This document shows positions 38,721-48,247 of a stretch of DNA of 64,000 nt, piece after piece (position 1 is the stretch's first letter; every line of letters begins with the position of its first letter). The DNA is from Chloroflexota bacterium (GTDB taxonomy: Bacteria > Chloroflexota > Dehalococcoidia > Lucifugimonadales > Lucifugimonadaceae): the NCBI GenBank assembly GCA_002730555.1, contig PCAM01000005.1, positions 25,799 through 89,798 on the forward strand, read 5' to 3'. The translations under genes were made by a program, and so were the position numbers. The notes beneath the pieces were generated by a model. The model saw only the letters and a program-made list of their open reading frames with translations, had not been told where the DNA came from and made no database searches.

Positions 38721-40004
38721 TCACAGGATGCTCTGCGCGAGCAGGTCGTCGTACGTCTCTCGTCGCCGAATGAGGCGTGCCTCGCCGTCGTTCACGAGCA
38801 CGACCGCTGGCCGCAACGACATGTTGTAGTTGCTGGCCATCGAAAGGCAGTAAGCGCCCGATGCCGCGATCGCGAGCAGGTCACCAGTGTCCAGCGACGG
38901 GAGCTGAGCGTCTTTGACTAGCAGATCCCCCGACTCGCAGTACTTGCCGGCTATCGTCACGGCCCCTGCGACCGGCTCGGTCAGTCCATTCGCTTTGACG
39001 GCCGAGTAACCCGCTCCGTACAGAACGGGTCGTATGTTGTCGCCCATCCCGCCATCCACGCTGACGTATTTGCGAACACCCGGGATGTCTTTGATGCCGC
39101 CGACCGAATACAGGGCGACTCCCGCCCTTCCGACGATCGCCCGGCCCGGTTCCAGGATCAGGCGCGGTTCATCTAGGCCAAACCTGTCGCACGCTTCCTG
39201 CACCGACGCGCTTATCGCACCTGCGTAGTCGGAAACCTCCGGAGGAGGGGTTTCGGAAACATAGCCGATCGCAAAGCCGCCGCCGGGGCTGAAAATCCGC
39301 TGGTTAAACCCGTGTTCCCGCATCTGTGCGACGAACTCCAGCACGTACGGGATGGCCTGCGTGTAAGGCTCCAACTCAAAAAGCGGGGAGCCCAGGTGGA
39401 AGTGGATACCCGCGACGTCCAGGTTGGCTTTGCTGAGCGCGTGTTTGACGGCCTCTTCCGCCTGACCCGTCTCTATCGGGAAGCCAAATTTCTGGTCGAG
39501 TACGCCGGTCGATGTGAGCAGGTGTGTGTGGCCGTCGATGCTCGGCGAGACGCGCAGTAGAACCTGCTGCGTTTTGCCTTTCATACGCGCCGCCTCATCG
39601 AGCAGGTTTATTTCGAACATGCTGTCGACCGTGATCAGCCCGACGCCGTAGTCCAATGCCTCATCAAGCTCTGCGAGGCCTTTGTTGTTGCCGTGGAAGT
39701 TGAGATCGGCGGCCGGGAATTCAGCGGCGCGTGCTACGGCGAGCTCGCCCCCCGTAACGACGTCCATACCGACATGTTCGTCTTCAAGGATGAGCGCCAG
39801 CGCCGGGGTTGCGAACGCCTTTGACGAATAAGAGATGTGCGAGTCCGGATACTCGGACGCAAAGCCGTCAACGAAGGCGCGGCACATCTCACGAATCGTG
39901 TGTTCGTCATACACGTAGAGTGGAGTGCCGTACATCTCGGCGAGCGACACCACGTCACATCCACCGATGGTGAGATGCCCGGCGGCGTTCACGTCCGCCG
40001 TCAT
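38721..40004 (-). CDS. lysA: Diaminopimelate decarboxylase
   Basis: GTPLYVYDEHTIREMCRAF, SYSSKAFATPALALIL, FHGNNKGLAELDEAL, GGGFAIGY, EPGRAIVGRAGVALYSV, GDLLAIAASGAYCLSMASNYN. Confidence 0.95.
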   Translation of the reverse strand: MTADVNAAGHLTIGGCDVVSLAEMYGTPLYVYDEHTIREMCRAFVDGFASEYPDSHISYSSKAFATPALALILEDEHVGMDVVTGGELAVARAAEFPAADLNFHGNNKGLAELDEALDYGVGLITVDSMFEINLLDEAARMKGKTQQVLLRVSPSIDGHTHLLTSTGVLDQKFGFPIETGQAEEAVKHALSKANLDVAGIHFHLGSPLFELEPYTQAIPYVLEFVAQMREHGFNQRIFSPGGGFAIGYVSETPPPEVSDYAGAISASVQEACDRFGLDEPRLILEPGRAIVGRAGVALYSVGGIKDIPGVRKYVSVDGGMGDNIRPVLYGAGYSAVKANGLTEPVAGAVTIAGKYCESGDLLVKDAQLPSLDTGDLLAIAASGAYCLSMASNYNMSLRPAVVLVNDGEARLIRRRETYDDLLAQSIL

Positions 40005-40326
40005 CGGCAAAAGTTCCTGGGTTGGAATCTCGGTCAAAGGTCGTCTTTCTCTGTTTGTTCCGGTGGTCCGGGTAAAACCGGTGTTTTTGCTGACATTTTC
40101 GGAGGACGGGACGATGCACCTCCATCGAGGGAAGTTCATTACCTAGATGGTAGGAACGGGATGCGAACGGCGTCAACGAGCACCGTCATACCTTCCAACT
40201 AATGGGCAACTGCGGGCCTGCCGCCCGTACCGAGTCTATACTTTGGTTCGGTCCGGGTCGGTTTCGCCGTCGCCGGGTGGCCCTTCCTGACAAACCGCTT
40301 CGCTCCAGATCAGGACACACATCAGA

Positions 40327-41379
40327 ATGTCACAGACAACAGATGTCAGGCTGACAAGCCTGGCCTCATGCGCCGGTTGAGCTGGCAAGTACAGTCAAGC
40401 TGACCTGACGCAGGTTCTGCGTCAGCTACCGGACATTATGCCGTTAGACCCTAACGTTCTCGTCGGGTTCGAAACGGGCGACGACGCCGCGATCTATCGC
40501 GTAACGGACGAGATCGCTCTCGTTCTGACGCTCGATTTTTTCCCGCCGATCGTTGACGATCCGTACGACTACGGCGCCATCGCCGTGGCGAACGCAGTAA
40601 GCGATGTGTACGCCGTGGGCGGCCGCCCTATCGCCGGTCTGAACATCGCCGCGTTCCCGGACATTCTGTCTCATGAGATGATCGCGAAGATCCTTGAGGG
40701 CGGCGCCGCCAAGGCCGCGGAAGCCGGTTTTCCCGTTCTGGGCGGACATACCGTGCGGGACGATGAGCCCAAATACGGGATGGCGGTGACCGGCTTCGTC
40801 CAGCCCGGGAAACAGGTGACAAACGCCGCCGCGCAGGTGGGCGACAAGTTGGTGCTGACCAAGAAGCTTGGCAATGGCATCATCGCCACGGCCGGCAAGG
40901 CGCAGGTGGTCGAGCCCGATGTGCTGGCCGCCGCCGTGAAATCCATGTCCTCCCTGAACCGCGACGCCGCGGACGCCATGATCGCGGTCGGCGCTCATGC
41001 GGCGACCGACGTTACGGGGTTTGGCCTCGTCGGCCACCTGATGGGCATGACTAAAGCCAGCGGCGTAAACGCGCGGGTCTGGCGGAGCGCTCTGCCCGTC
41101 TTGGACGGCACGATCGAGCTGATCGAAGCCGGGATGGTCCCCGGGGGCACGCACCGCAATCTGACTTCCTTCGATGATGGAGTCTTTTGGGATCAGGCAC
41201 TCACGGATGCGGATAAGTTCCTCATGGCTGACCCGCAGACATCAGGGGGGATGCTGATCTCGGTCGCCGAGGAGTCTCTCGACGAGTTGATCTCACGGTT
41301 GAACGATCTCGGCACGCTGGCGGCGGATGTAGTCGGCGATATCGTTCCCGGTCCGGGCGTGGTCGAGGCGTTGCCCTGA
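40327..41379 (+). CDS. selD: Selenide, water dikinase; selenoprotein with in-frame UGA (Sec) at codon 18 (40378-40380)
   Basis: Reading frame extends upstream of the listed ORF to ATG 40327: MSQTTDVRLTSLASCAG[U]AGKYSQADLTQVLRQLPDIMPLDPNVLVGFETGDDAAIY; RLT...G-U/C-xxK is the SelD catalytic motif; downstream GGHTVRDDEPKYGMAVTGFV, ATDVTGFGLVGHL, ADPQTSGGMLI. Confidence 0.92.
40405..40425 (+). promoter_or_regulatory. Candidate bacterial SECIS hairpin in selD
   Basis: ctgacgcag-gtt-ctgcgtcag: perfect 9-bp stem with G-containing 3-nt apical loop, loop starting 34 nt after the UGA. Confidence 0.7.
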
Positions 41380-41882
41380 TCCTCGAAACGGCCGGATCAC
41401 AAGCGGGGCCTCAGCCAGGTTCGGTCGGACCTCGTCGATTCAGGAATATCCGCTACCGGATTATTTAATAGCCGGGACCTCCACCCCAAACGCTGCCTTT
41501 GCCCTTGTTGGAAGCGATCCGTCGCGTCTCAGAACGGGGCGATCACCCCCGATCTGTTACGTTTCGCCGGAGGGGTTCCGGCCAGGGATGGGCGGTCGCG
41601 TATCTATCGATTTGGCGATTGCGATGTGCGGGTCACGTCGCTCCGCCTGAGGCGATCAGGGGTTGGTTTGATCCAGGACGACCACGAACGACCACGGGGA
41701 CAGGATCCGGAAAACGGCCGGGTTCTGCTTCGACGACACGCGTCCTGCATACGGAAGCGAGGTGCGTTCTATATCGACGGCCTCGGGGTTGGGCCGTACG
41801 AGGCATGTCAGGCGAGCATCGCAGCCAGGGGGCCAGAGCCGGGTGGCCGGGTAGGCTGGCCCGGTCCTGGCGGGTTCGAACC

Positions 41883-44800
41883 TTAACCCGACTTGCTGAT
41901 TCCCAGGTTGGCGGTCACGCCGTTCACATCTGTGTCTTCCGCGTGTGCGATCCCCGGCGCTCGTTCGTAATTGACGGTGTCGGCCAGCGTCTCGGCGCAG
42001 ACGTAGTCCTCGTACTCGCGCATCGGGACGATCAACTCTTCCGGCGCGTCTACGTAGAGGTTGATACGGTCGGCGATTTCCAGCCCCGCTGATTTACGCA
42101 GGTTCTGAACGTGGTGCACGAACTCTCGCACGGTACCCTCGGTCTCAAGTTCCGGCGTCAACTCCGTGCGCACCCCGGCCGCGTATCCGGCTTCGACGGA
42201 GACCGCGTAGCCCTCGAGGCCGGTGCTTTCGATCAAGATTTCGTCCGGTTCCAGCGTGAAATCGCCTAGCGAAATCTGCTCACCGCGCTCTGATGCCCCT
42301 GCCAGTTGATCGGGATCGGCCTCAACGAGCGCAGTCCTGATTTTCTGTAGGGCGCGCCCGTATTTCGGGCCAAGCACCGGAAGATTTGGCTTGACCGAGA
42401 GGTTGAGCAATCCGCCCTGTCCTCTGGCGTCGATTACGGCTTTTACGTTCAACTCCTCTCTGAGTTGATCCTCGATGAGCGGCAGGAAGCTCCGTTCTCG
42501 GTCGGTGCGGACGTCCACCAGCAACTCGGCAAGCGGCTGCCTGACCTTCAGGCGTGACGATGCACGGGCCGACCTGCCAAGGCTCGCCAGGCGGCGCGCC
42601 AGGTTGACCGAGTCCGACAGGTCGTCGTCGATGGCCGATTCGTCTACCACGGGCCAGTCGGAAAGGTGAACGCTGTCCGGCGCGTCAGCGTCTACGCGAG
42701 CCTCCAGGTTTCGGTACATCTGCTCCGACAGGAAGGGCGTGACCGGCGCCAGCAACCGGGTCAATGTGGTCAGCGCGGTGTAAAGCGTTGCGTATGCGGC
42801 CTGCTTGTCGGCGTCCGACTCACTCCTCCAGAAGCGCCGTCGGCTTCTACGTACGTACCAGTTGGATAGTCCGTCTATGAACTCCTCGACCGCGCGCATG
42901 GCCTCCATCGGCCGCCATGTCTCGAAGTACTCCGTGACGTTGCCGACTAGGCGGTTCAGCTCGGACAGCAACCAGCGGTCCAACTCAGATCGCTCCGTTG
43001 CCGAGTCCGCCGTGGCGGGATCCCAGTCGTCTAGGTTGGCGTAGGTGACGAAAAACGAATACACGTTCCACAACGGGATCATAAACTGTCGCCGCACCTC
43101 GTCGCCGGGCCCGTAGCCGAAGTTCAGGTTTGCGGACGGGTTGTGACGCGAATACAGCCATCGCATGGTGTCCACGCCCATTTTGTCGGCCGCATCCTCG
43201 AACCAGATGGCGTTGCCGCGCGATTTGTGCATCTCGGCGCCGGTCTCGTCACGCATAAGCGCGTAGCTGAAAACAGTCCGCGTCGGCGCCGTGTTTTCGA
43301 GGGCTGCGCTCATGGCGATCAGCGAGTAGAACCAGTTGCGGAACTGGCCCGGGAAGCTCTCAGAGATCCAGTCCGCCGGGAACCAGTCTTTCCAGTGGTC
43401 TTTGTCGGTTCGATACTTGAGTGTCGAGAAGCTAACTATCCCGGCGTCCAGCCAAGGGTTTCCGACGTCCGGGATGCGCGAGACGGTCTCGCCGCAGCTC
43501 AAGCAGGAGATCTTGACGGCGTCGATCCACGGCCGGTGCGGTGAGTGACCCTCGAACTCATCCCAGCCCTCAACGGCGCGTTCTTCCAGTTCCGCCTCGG
43601 AGCCCATCACGTCGACCCTCCCGCAGCAATCGCACTTGTAGATCGGTAGCGCGAGGCCCCAGTAGCGCTTCTTTGAGATCATCCAATCGTGCATGTTGTC
43701 GAGCCATTCCAGTTCGCGGTCGCGACCGAACGAGGGCGCCCATGTGATGCTTCGCGTCGCCTCCTTCATCGGCTCCCGCAGGTCGTCCATGCCGATGAAC
43801 CACTCATCGACCAGACGGAATACGAGTTCCGTGTTGCAACGCCAGCACACCGGGTAGCGATGGGTGTACGGCACGACGCTGTACAGGACGCCCTTTTCCT
43901 CAAGGCTCTTAAAAATGTCGCCGTTCACTTCGGAAACGTTTCGTCCTGACAGCCAGTCGAACCCGCCGATGTAGTCTCCGTCCTCGGTCAGCGGAGCGAC
44001 GATCGGCAGGTCGTGCTCTTTGCCAAGCTGGAAGTCCTCTGCGCCTGCGCCGGGGGCTATGTGGACGATGCCCGTGCCTTCTTCCGACCCAACCTCGGTC
44101 CACTCCAGGACCCGATGCGCATCACGCGCTTCTGACTGCGCCGGAAGCTCGTCAAACGGGCCTTGGTAGCGCCAGCTGGCCAGCTTTGAACCGGGCATCT
44201 CCTCAAGAACTTCTACGTCGCCGTTCAAGATGTTCAGTAGCTCTTTGCCGAGGTACAGGACGTCTCCGTTGTTTCTGACTTTGACGTAGGTGTTTTCCGG
44301 ATGCACAGCCGCGGCTACGTTCGCCGGAAGCGTCCACGGGGTAGTGGTCCATAGCAGCAGGCTCTCGCCCTCATGGTCCAGGAGCGGAAACTTCAGATAG
44401 ACGGAGTTGTGGGTGATCTCCTGATAGCCCTCGGTCACGATCTCGTGCTGCGAGAGCCCCGTGCCGCAGCGCGGGCACCAAGGCATGCTGTCTCGTCCCT
44501 CGTAGATCCAGCCTTTCTCATGGCAGCGCTTCAGGAACTGCCAGATCATGTAGTTATTTTCGTCCGCCATCGTGTGATATGAGTCGTCCCAGTCCATCCA
44601 CATCGCAAGTCTCTTGGACTGTTCCGAGATCACGTCTGCGAAACGCTCGACGCGCGCCTTGCACTCCTCGACGAATCGGTCAATCCCGTAGTCTTCGATG
44701 TCGTGTTTTGACTTGAAGCCGAGCTCTTTTTCGACCTCGACCTCAACCCAGAGTCCTTGGCCGTCAAACCCGTTCTGGAAGCGTTGGCGGTAGCCCTGCA

Positions 44801-45083
44801 TGTTGCGGAAGCGCAGGAACAGGTCTTTGTAGGTGCGCCCCCATGCATGGTGGACCCCCATCGGATTGTTAGCAGTAATCGGCCCGTCGATGAACGAAAA
44901 GTGTTCTTTGGCGTCGTTGTTTTTTGCGCGGTAGCGCGCGTTCATGTCGTTTTCGTTCCACCAGCGGAGCGTGTCTTGCTCCATCGCCACGAAGTCAGCC
45001 CGTGAGTCGACTGCTGCGAAGCGATCACCAGAATCCTGGGGGGTCGGCCCGGCTGTTCGGTCTGTCGTCGTCATTTCTTTCAC
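41883..45083 (-). CDS. ileS: Isoleucine--tRNA ligase
   Basis: GPITANNPMGVHHAWGRTYKDLFLRFR, PWCPRCGTGLSQHEI, LLLWTTTPWTLPANVAAAVHP, EMHKSRGNAIWFEDA; T-box upstream. Confidence 0.95.
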   Translation of the reverse strand: MKEMTTTDRTAGPTPQDSGDRFAAVDSRADFVAMEQDTLRWWNENDMNARYRAKNNDAKEHFSFIDGPITANNPMGVHHAWGRTYKDLFLRFRNMQGYRQRFQNGFDGQGLWVEVEVEKELGFKSKHDIEDYGIDRFVEECKARVERFADVISEQSKRLAMWMDWDDSYHTMADENNYMIWQFLKRCHEKGWIYEGRDSMPWCPRCGTGLSQHEIVTEGYQEITHNSVYLKFPLLDHEGESLLLWTTTPWTLPANVAAAVHPENTYVKVRNNGDVLYLGKELLNILNGDVEVLEEMPGSKLASWRYQGPFDELPAQSEARDAHRVLEWTEVGSEEGTGIVHIAPGAGAEDFQLGKEHDLPIVAPLTEDGDYIGGFDWLSGRNVSEVNGDIFKSLEEKGVLYSVVPYTHRYPVCWRCNTELVFRLVDEWFIGMDDLREPMKEATRSITWAPSFGRDRELEWLDNMHDWMISKKRYWGLALPIYKCDCCGRVDVMGSEAELEERAVEGWDEFEGHSPHRPWIDAVKISCLSCGETVSRIPDVGNPWLDAGIVSFSTLKYRTDKDHWKDWFPADWISESFPGQFRNWFYSLIAMSAALENTAPTRTVFSYALMRDETGAEMHKSRGNAIWFEDAADKMGVDTMRWLYSRHNPSANLNFGYGPGDEVRRQFMIPLWNVYSFFVTYANLDDWDPATADSATERSELDRWLLSELNRLVGNVTEYFETWRPMEAMRAVEEFIDGLSNWYVRRSRRRFWRSESDADKQAAYATLYTALTTLTRLLAPVTPFLSEQMYRNLEARVDADAPDSVHLSDWPVVDESAIDDDLSDSVNLARRLASLGRSARASSRLKVRQPLAELLVDVRTDRERSFLPLIEDQLREELNVKAVIDARGQGGLLNLSVKPNLPVLGPKYGRALQKIRTALVEADPDQLAGASERGEQISLGDFTLEPDEILIESTGLEGYAVSVEAGYAAGVRTELTPELETEGTVREFVHHVQNLRKSAGLEIADRINLYVDAPEELIVPMREYEDYVCAETLADTVNYERAPGIAHAEDTDVNGVTANLGISKSG

Positions 45084-45099
45084 TGGCTCCTGGCGCCCT

Positions 45100-45450
45100 G
45101 AGATTATTTGGAAAACAAAAAACCCATCCCAATCGAGGGACGGGCTCTATGAACAGAGATCCCGCGGTACCACCCTGCATTTCCCGAGCGGATCGGGACG
45201 CTTTACCGGTCTGATATCCCTTCGGAAACCCTTGAAACGTTGCAGGGTGCTCGGGACCGAAAACCGTCGTCGTTGTAACGGTCGACTTGCCGTCCGGGTC
45301 TACTTGGCGGGGCGATTTACGCATTCGCGTTTCGGCCGGAAGCTCGGGAGAGATCTTCGTTCCGGGTTCCTGCGCCCCCTCACACCGTACGGGACTCGCT
45401 CAGCGGATTTGCCGGAACTACTCGGCTCCTTCGTAGCTTTTGACCCCACG
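45100..45450 (-). promoter_or_regulatory. T-box leader upstream of ileS with terminator
   Basis: Reverse strand TGCAGGGTGGTACCGCGG (45162-45179); terminator CCCGTCCC-tcgatt-GGGATGGG then TTTTTTG (45116-45144 region); candidate Ile specifier ATC (complement of 45352-45354). Confidence 0.87.
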
Positions 45451-45596
45451 AGGTTAGTTATCCACACCGTGCCGCGTCAACCTTTCTTCGTGATTTCCGA
45501 GTGGTCGCAACGGGCATCAATGGCGCGATACTTGCCGCTCTGCCGAAACACCGCCCCGTCTTCATCATCACCCGAATCGAGTTACGGAGTCCCTAC

Positions 45597-46652
45597 ATGG
45601 CCCTCAAGGTCGTTATCTCAGGCCGCTCAATGGCGCCACTCAACCTTCTTACAGAAGCCGGTTTCGAGGTCGTTCAAGGCGAGGCAGCCACTACACAAGA
45701 GCTAATCGATATCACGAAAGACGCGGACGGCGCTCTGATCGGCATCTGGCCGCTCCACGATCGTGAAGTTCTGGAGGCGTGCCCCAAGTTGAAGGTCGTC
45801 AGCCGCATGGGCGTCGGGGTGGACTCGATCGATCTGGGCGCGGCGACGGAGCTGGGGATACTGGCCTGCAATACACCGGGGGCGAACACAACGGAGGTCG
45901 CCGACCACGCCATGGCGATGTTGCTTGCGCAGACGCGCTTGCTGATGGAAACCGGCCAGTTCACGAAGGCCGGCGGCTGGAGTGACGATCCGGCGAAAAT
46001 GAACGATTACCGTCGAAACGTCCGACGGATCGCCGGCAACACGATGGGGATCATCGGCCTCGGGAACATCGGTCGGGCGTTTGCGACCCGGATCAAGGGA
46101 TTCGGCCCCGAGCAGATCATTGCGTACGACCCGTACGTGCCGCAGACGGTGGGCGACCTGTACGGCGTCCGCATGGTGGACCTGGACACTTTGCTAACCC
46201 AGTCCGACTTCATCACGATCCACACGCCGGCGACCGAAGAGACGCATCACCTGATCGACGCCGACTCTCTGGCGAAGATGAAACCAACCGCCATCCTGAT
46301 CAACTGCGCACGGGGACCGATCGTGGATCCTGTTGCTTTGCATGCCGGGTTGCGTGACGGCGAAATCGAATCAGCAGGGATCGACGTGACGGAGTTCGAG
46401 CCGGTGGACGCCGAGGATCCGCTGCTTGGTCTGGACAACCTGCTCATTACGCCGCATCTGGCGGGCTGGTCGCCGACCTTTATCGAACAGTCAGGGCAAC
46501 GGCAGGCGGAGAACGTGATCCGCGTGTTAACGGGTGAGAAGCCGCACGGGTTGGCGAACCCCGAGGTGATCAAGACGATCGCCGTAATGCGTGCGACCGA
46601 CCCGGGCCGCTGGGAAGGCATCCCGGACTTCTCGACGGCGATTACGGTTTAG
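45597..46652 (+). CDS. D-isomer-specific 2-hydroxyacid dehydrogenase (phosphoglycerate dehydrogenase-like)
   Basis: VVSRMGVGVDSIDLGAATELGILACNTPGANTTEVADHAMAMLLA, GIIGLGNIGRAFATRIKGFG, LINCARGPIVDPVALHAGL, LLITPHLAGWSP. Confidence 0.92.
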   Translation: MALKVVISGRSMAPLNLLTEAGFEVVQGEAATTQELIDITKDADGALIGIWPLHDREVLEACPKLKVVSRMGVGVDSIDLGAATELGILACNTPGANTTEVADHAMAMLLAQTRLLMETGQFTKAGGWSDDPAKMNDYRRNVRRIAGNTMGIIGLGNIGRAFATRIKGFGPEQIIAYDPYVPQTVGDLYGVRMVDLDTLLTQSDFITIHTPATEETHHLIDADSLAKMKPTAILINCARGPIVDPVALHAGLRDGEIESAGIDVTEFEPVDAEDPLLGLDNLLITPHLAGWSPTFIEQSGQRQAENVIRVLTGEKPHGLANPEVIKTIAVMRATDPGRWEGIPDFSTAITV

Positions 46653-46777
46653 GGGGTGAGCGAGGGCGTTCTCCGTGGAGGGGAGGGGGCCAACCGATAG
46701 TGTCCTGAGGTTCTCCGAAGGACCGGGTAGTACGAGAACGCACTGGAGCGTTGACCGCCTGCTGGTGGTTTCTCTCA

Positions 46778-46811
46778 CCCCTCCCCTCTCTCCACCGGGA
46801 GAGGGGAGGGG
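46778..46811. repeat. Long perfect inverted repeat CCCCTCCCCTCTC-tccaccgg-GAGAGGGGAGGGG between convergent genes
   Basis: 13-bp perfect stem, 8-nt loop; same family as copies at 28539, 61112, 61412. Confidence 0.85.
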
Positions 46812-46894
46812 TTGACACCGCGCGCTCACATCCGCTTGGCATCCTGAACTTGATTCAGGATGACATGTGGGGGTACGAGACGACTCGTTAGAGG

Positions 46895-47596
46895 TCAGAG
46901 TGACGTGTCGATGTTCAGGCCCAGCTGCGCTACCGGCTCGATCATCTCCGGGCTGTCTTCGCGGGATGAGTTGATGGCTGTGGAGACGGGGTAGGCCTCC
47001 ATCTCTTCCGCCGGGTAGGGCTGTAACAGCGCGCCGAGGCGGTCCGGGTCTTCGGTAGCCGGGTCGAGCCAGAGTGATTCTGCTTCCCCGTTCAGGATTA
47101 CCGGCATGCGGTCGTGGATCGGCTCCATCAGGGCGTTCGGGTCGGTGGTGATGATGGCGCAGGAGCGGACGGTTTCTCCCGTCTCCTTGTTTTGCCAGGT
47201 GTCGAACAGCCCGGCGAAGCCCAGCAGGCCGCCGCCTATTAGCCGGATAAGTTGCGGTTTCCGGGCGTTACGCGGGCCGGTCCACTCGTAGAACCCGTCG
47301 GCAGGAATCAGGCAGCGGGTGCGTGCCAGAGGCCGCTTCCACAGTCCCGAGGTCGCCACTTTATCGTCGCGGGCGTTGAAGGAGCTGCGGATCTGGTTTG
47401 CAGCCTTCGCCCATGGCGGGATCAGGCCCCAGCGCATCTGTTCAGCGCGCCGCGTGCCGTTCTCGTTCGTGATCGTCCAGATCGGCTGCGTCGGGGTGAT
47501 GTTGAAACGAGGCACGGGCGGCGTGTCGCCGGTTACCTGCACCCGGAAGCGCAGCCCGAGGCCGGTCACGTCGATCAATATGAACCTGCCGCACAT
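46895..47596 (-). CDS. SOS response-associated peptidase (SRAP/YedK/HMCES family)
   Basis: MCGRFILID..., PRFNITPTQPIWTI, MRWGLIPPWAK, FNARDDKVATSGLWKRPLARTRCLIPADGFYEW, MPVILN. Confidence 0.95.
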   Translation of the reverse strand: MCGRFILIDVTGLGLRFRVQVTGDTPPVPRFNITPTQPIWTITNENGTRRAEQMRWGLIPPWAKAANQIRSSFNARDDKVATSGLWKRPLARTRCLIPADGFYEWTGPRNARKPQLIRLIGGGLLGFAGLFDTWQNKETGETVRSCAIITTDPNALMEPIHDRMPVILNGEAESLWLDPATEDPDRLGALLQPYPAEEMEAYPVSTAINSSREDSPEMIEPVAQLGLNIDTSL

Positions 47597-47605
47597 GGGC
47601 TGATT

Positions 47606-48070
47606 TTAGCGCCCCGCCTTCTCCGTGGACGCTGAATCTTTTCTGACGATCATATAATGCCGACCGGCTACTCGATAAATTAGCGCTGGCCAGGAGGAGC
47701 ATGAATAGGCAAACGCGCCTGATTCGACGGCATAACCGATCACCGTGTCTGAGTCGGACAGCCAATCTCCACCGTCCACGTCTTGGTAACGCACGGGCTC
47801 ATAAAGCGGCCGGTTGGCGTCGCGGAGCCTCAGAATCGTTAATTCGCTGGCGTCGCTCAGCCGAACCGTTCCGCCGTCGAAGGTGTCGAAGATCACCTCA
47901 TCCAGTGGGACCCTGTGGATGCTGAGATCGACCGGTGGCGGTTCCGGTATCGGCGTTGGACCCGGGGCTGAAGTCACGCCGGGCGTTCCGGTCAGCATCG
48001 TTTCTCCGGGGGCCTCCGGTGGGGCGTCAGATGACGAGCTGCACGCAGCGACGGCAAGGAAAACGGCCAT
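47606..48070 (-). CDS. Short lipoprotein, possible truncated DUF3179-like protein
   Basis: Lipobox-like AVAACSSSSDAPP; VDGGDWLSDSDTVIGYAVESGAFAYS resembles the start of the DUF3179 domain, which then ends abruptly. Confidence 0.4.
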   Translation of the reverse strand: MAVFLAVAACSSSSDAPPEAPGETMLTGTPGVTSAPGPTPIPEPPPVDLSIHRVPLDEVIFDTFDGGTVRLSDASELTILRLRDANRPLYEPVRYQDVDGGDWLSDSDTVIGYAVESGAFAYSCSSWPALIYRVAGRHYMIVRKDSASTEKAGR

Positions 48071-48247
48071 CGAAATAACGGCAGCGACCGGTTGCCCGCG
48101 TCAAGCTCGGATCTATCGGCCCGGGTCGAGATCCATCAATCACGTCCTGACGAAGCGCGGTGCGATATAACGCGCAACCTCTTCAGGGGGATCAGAGGAC
48201 CATGAACTGGTTTGAGGTTCAGGCGGTGAAACCAACCATCGTGGCGT

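Noticed and set aside
41860-41885. tRNA-like T-loop ggcgggttcgaacctt, considered as the 3' end of tRNA-Sec (selC)
   Set aside because: Flanking T-stem does not pair, and no acceptor stem or UCA anticodon arm could be found on either strand
41499-42092. 197-aa + strand ORF after selD
   Set aside because: Arg/Gly-rich low-information peptide that runs into antisense ileS; no motif
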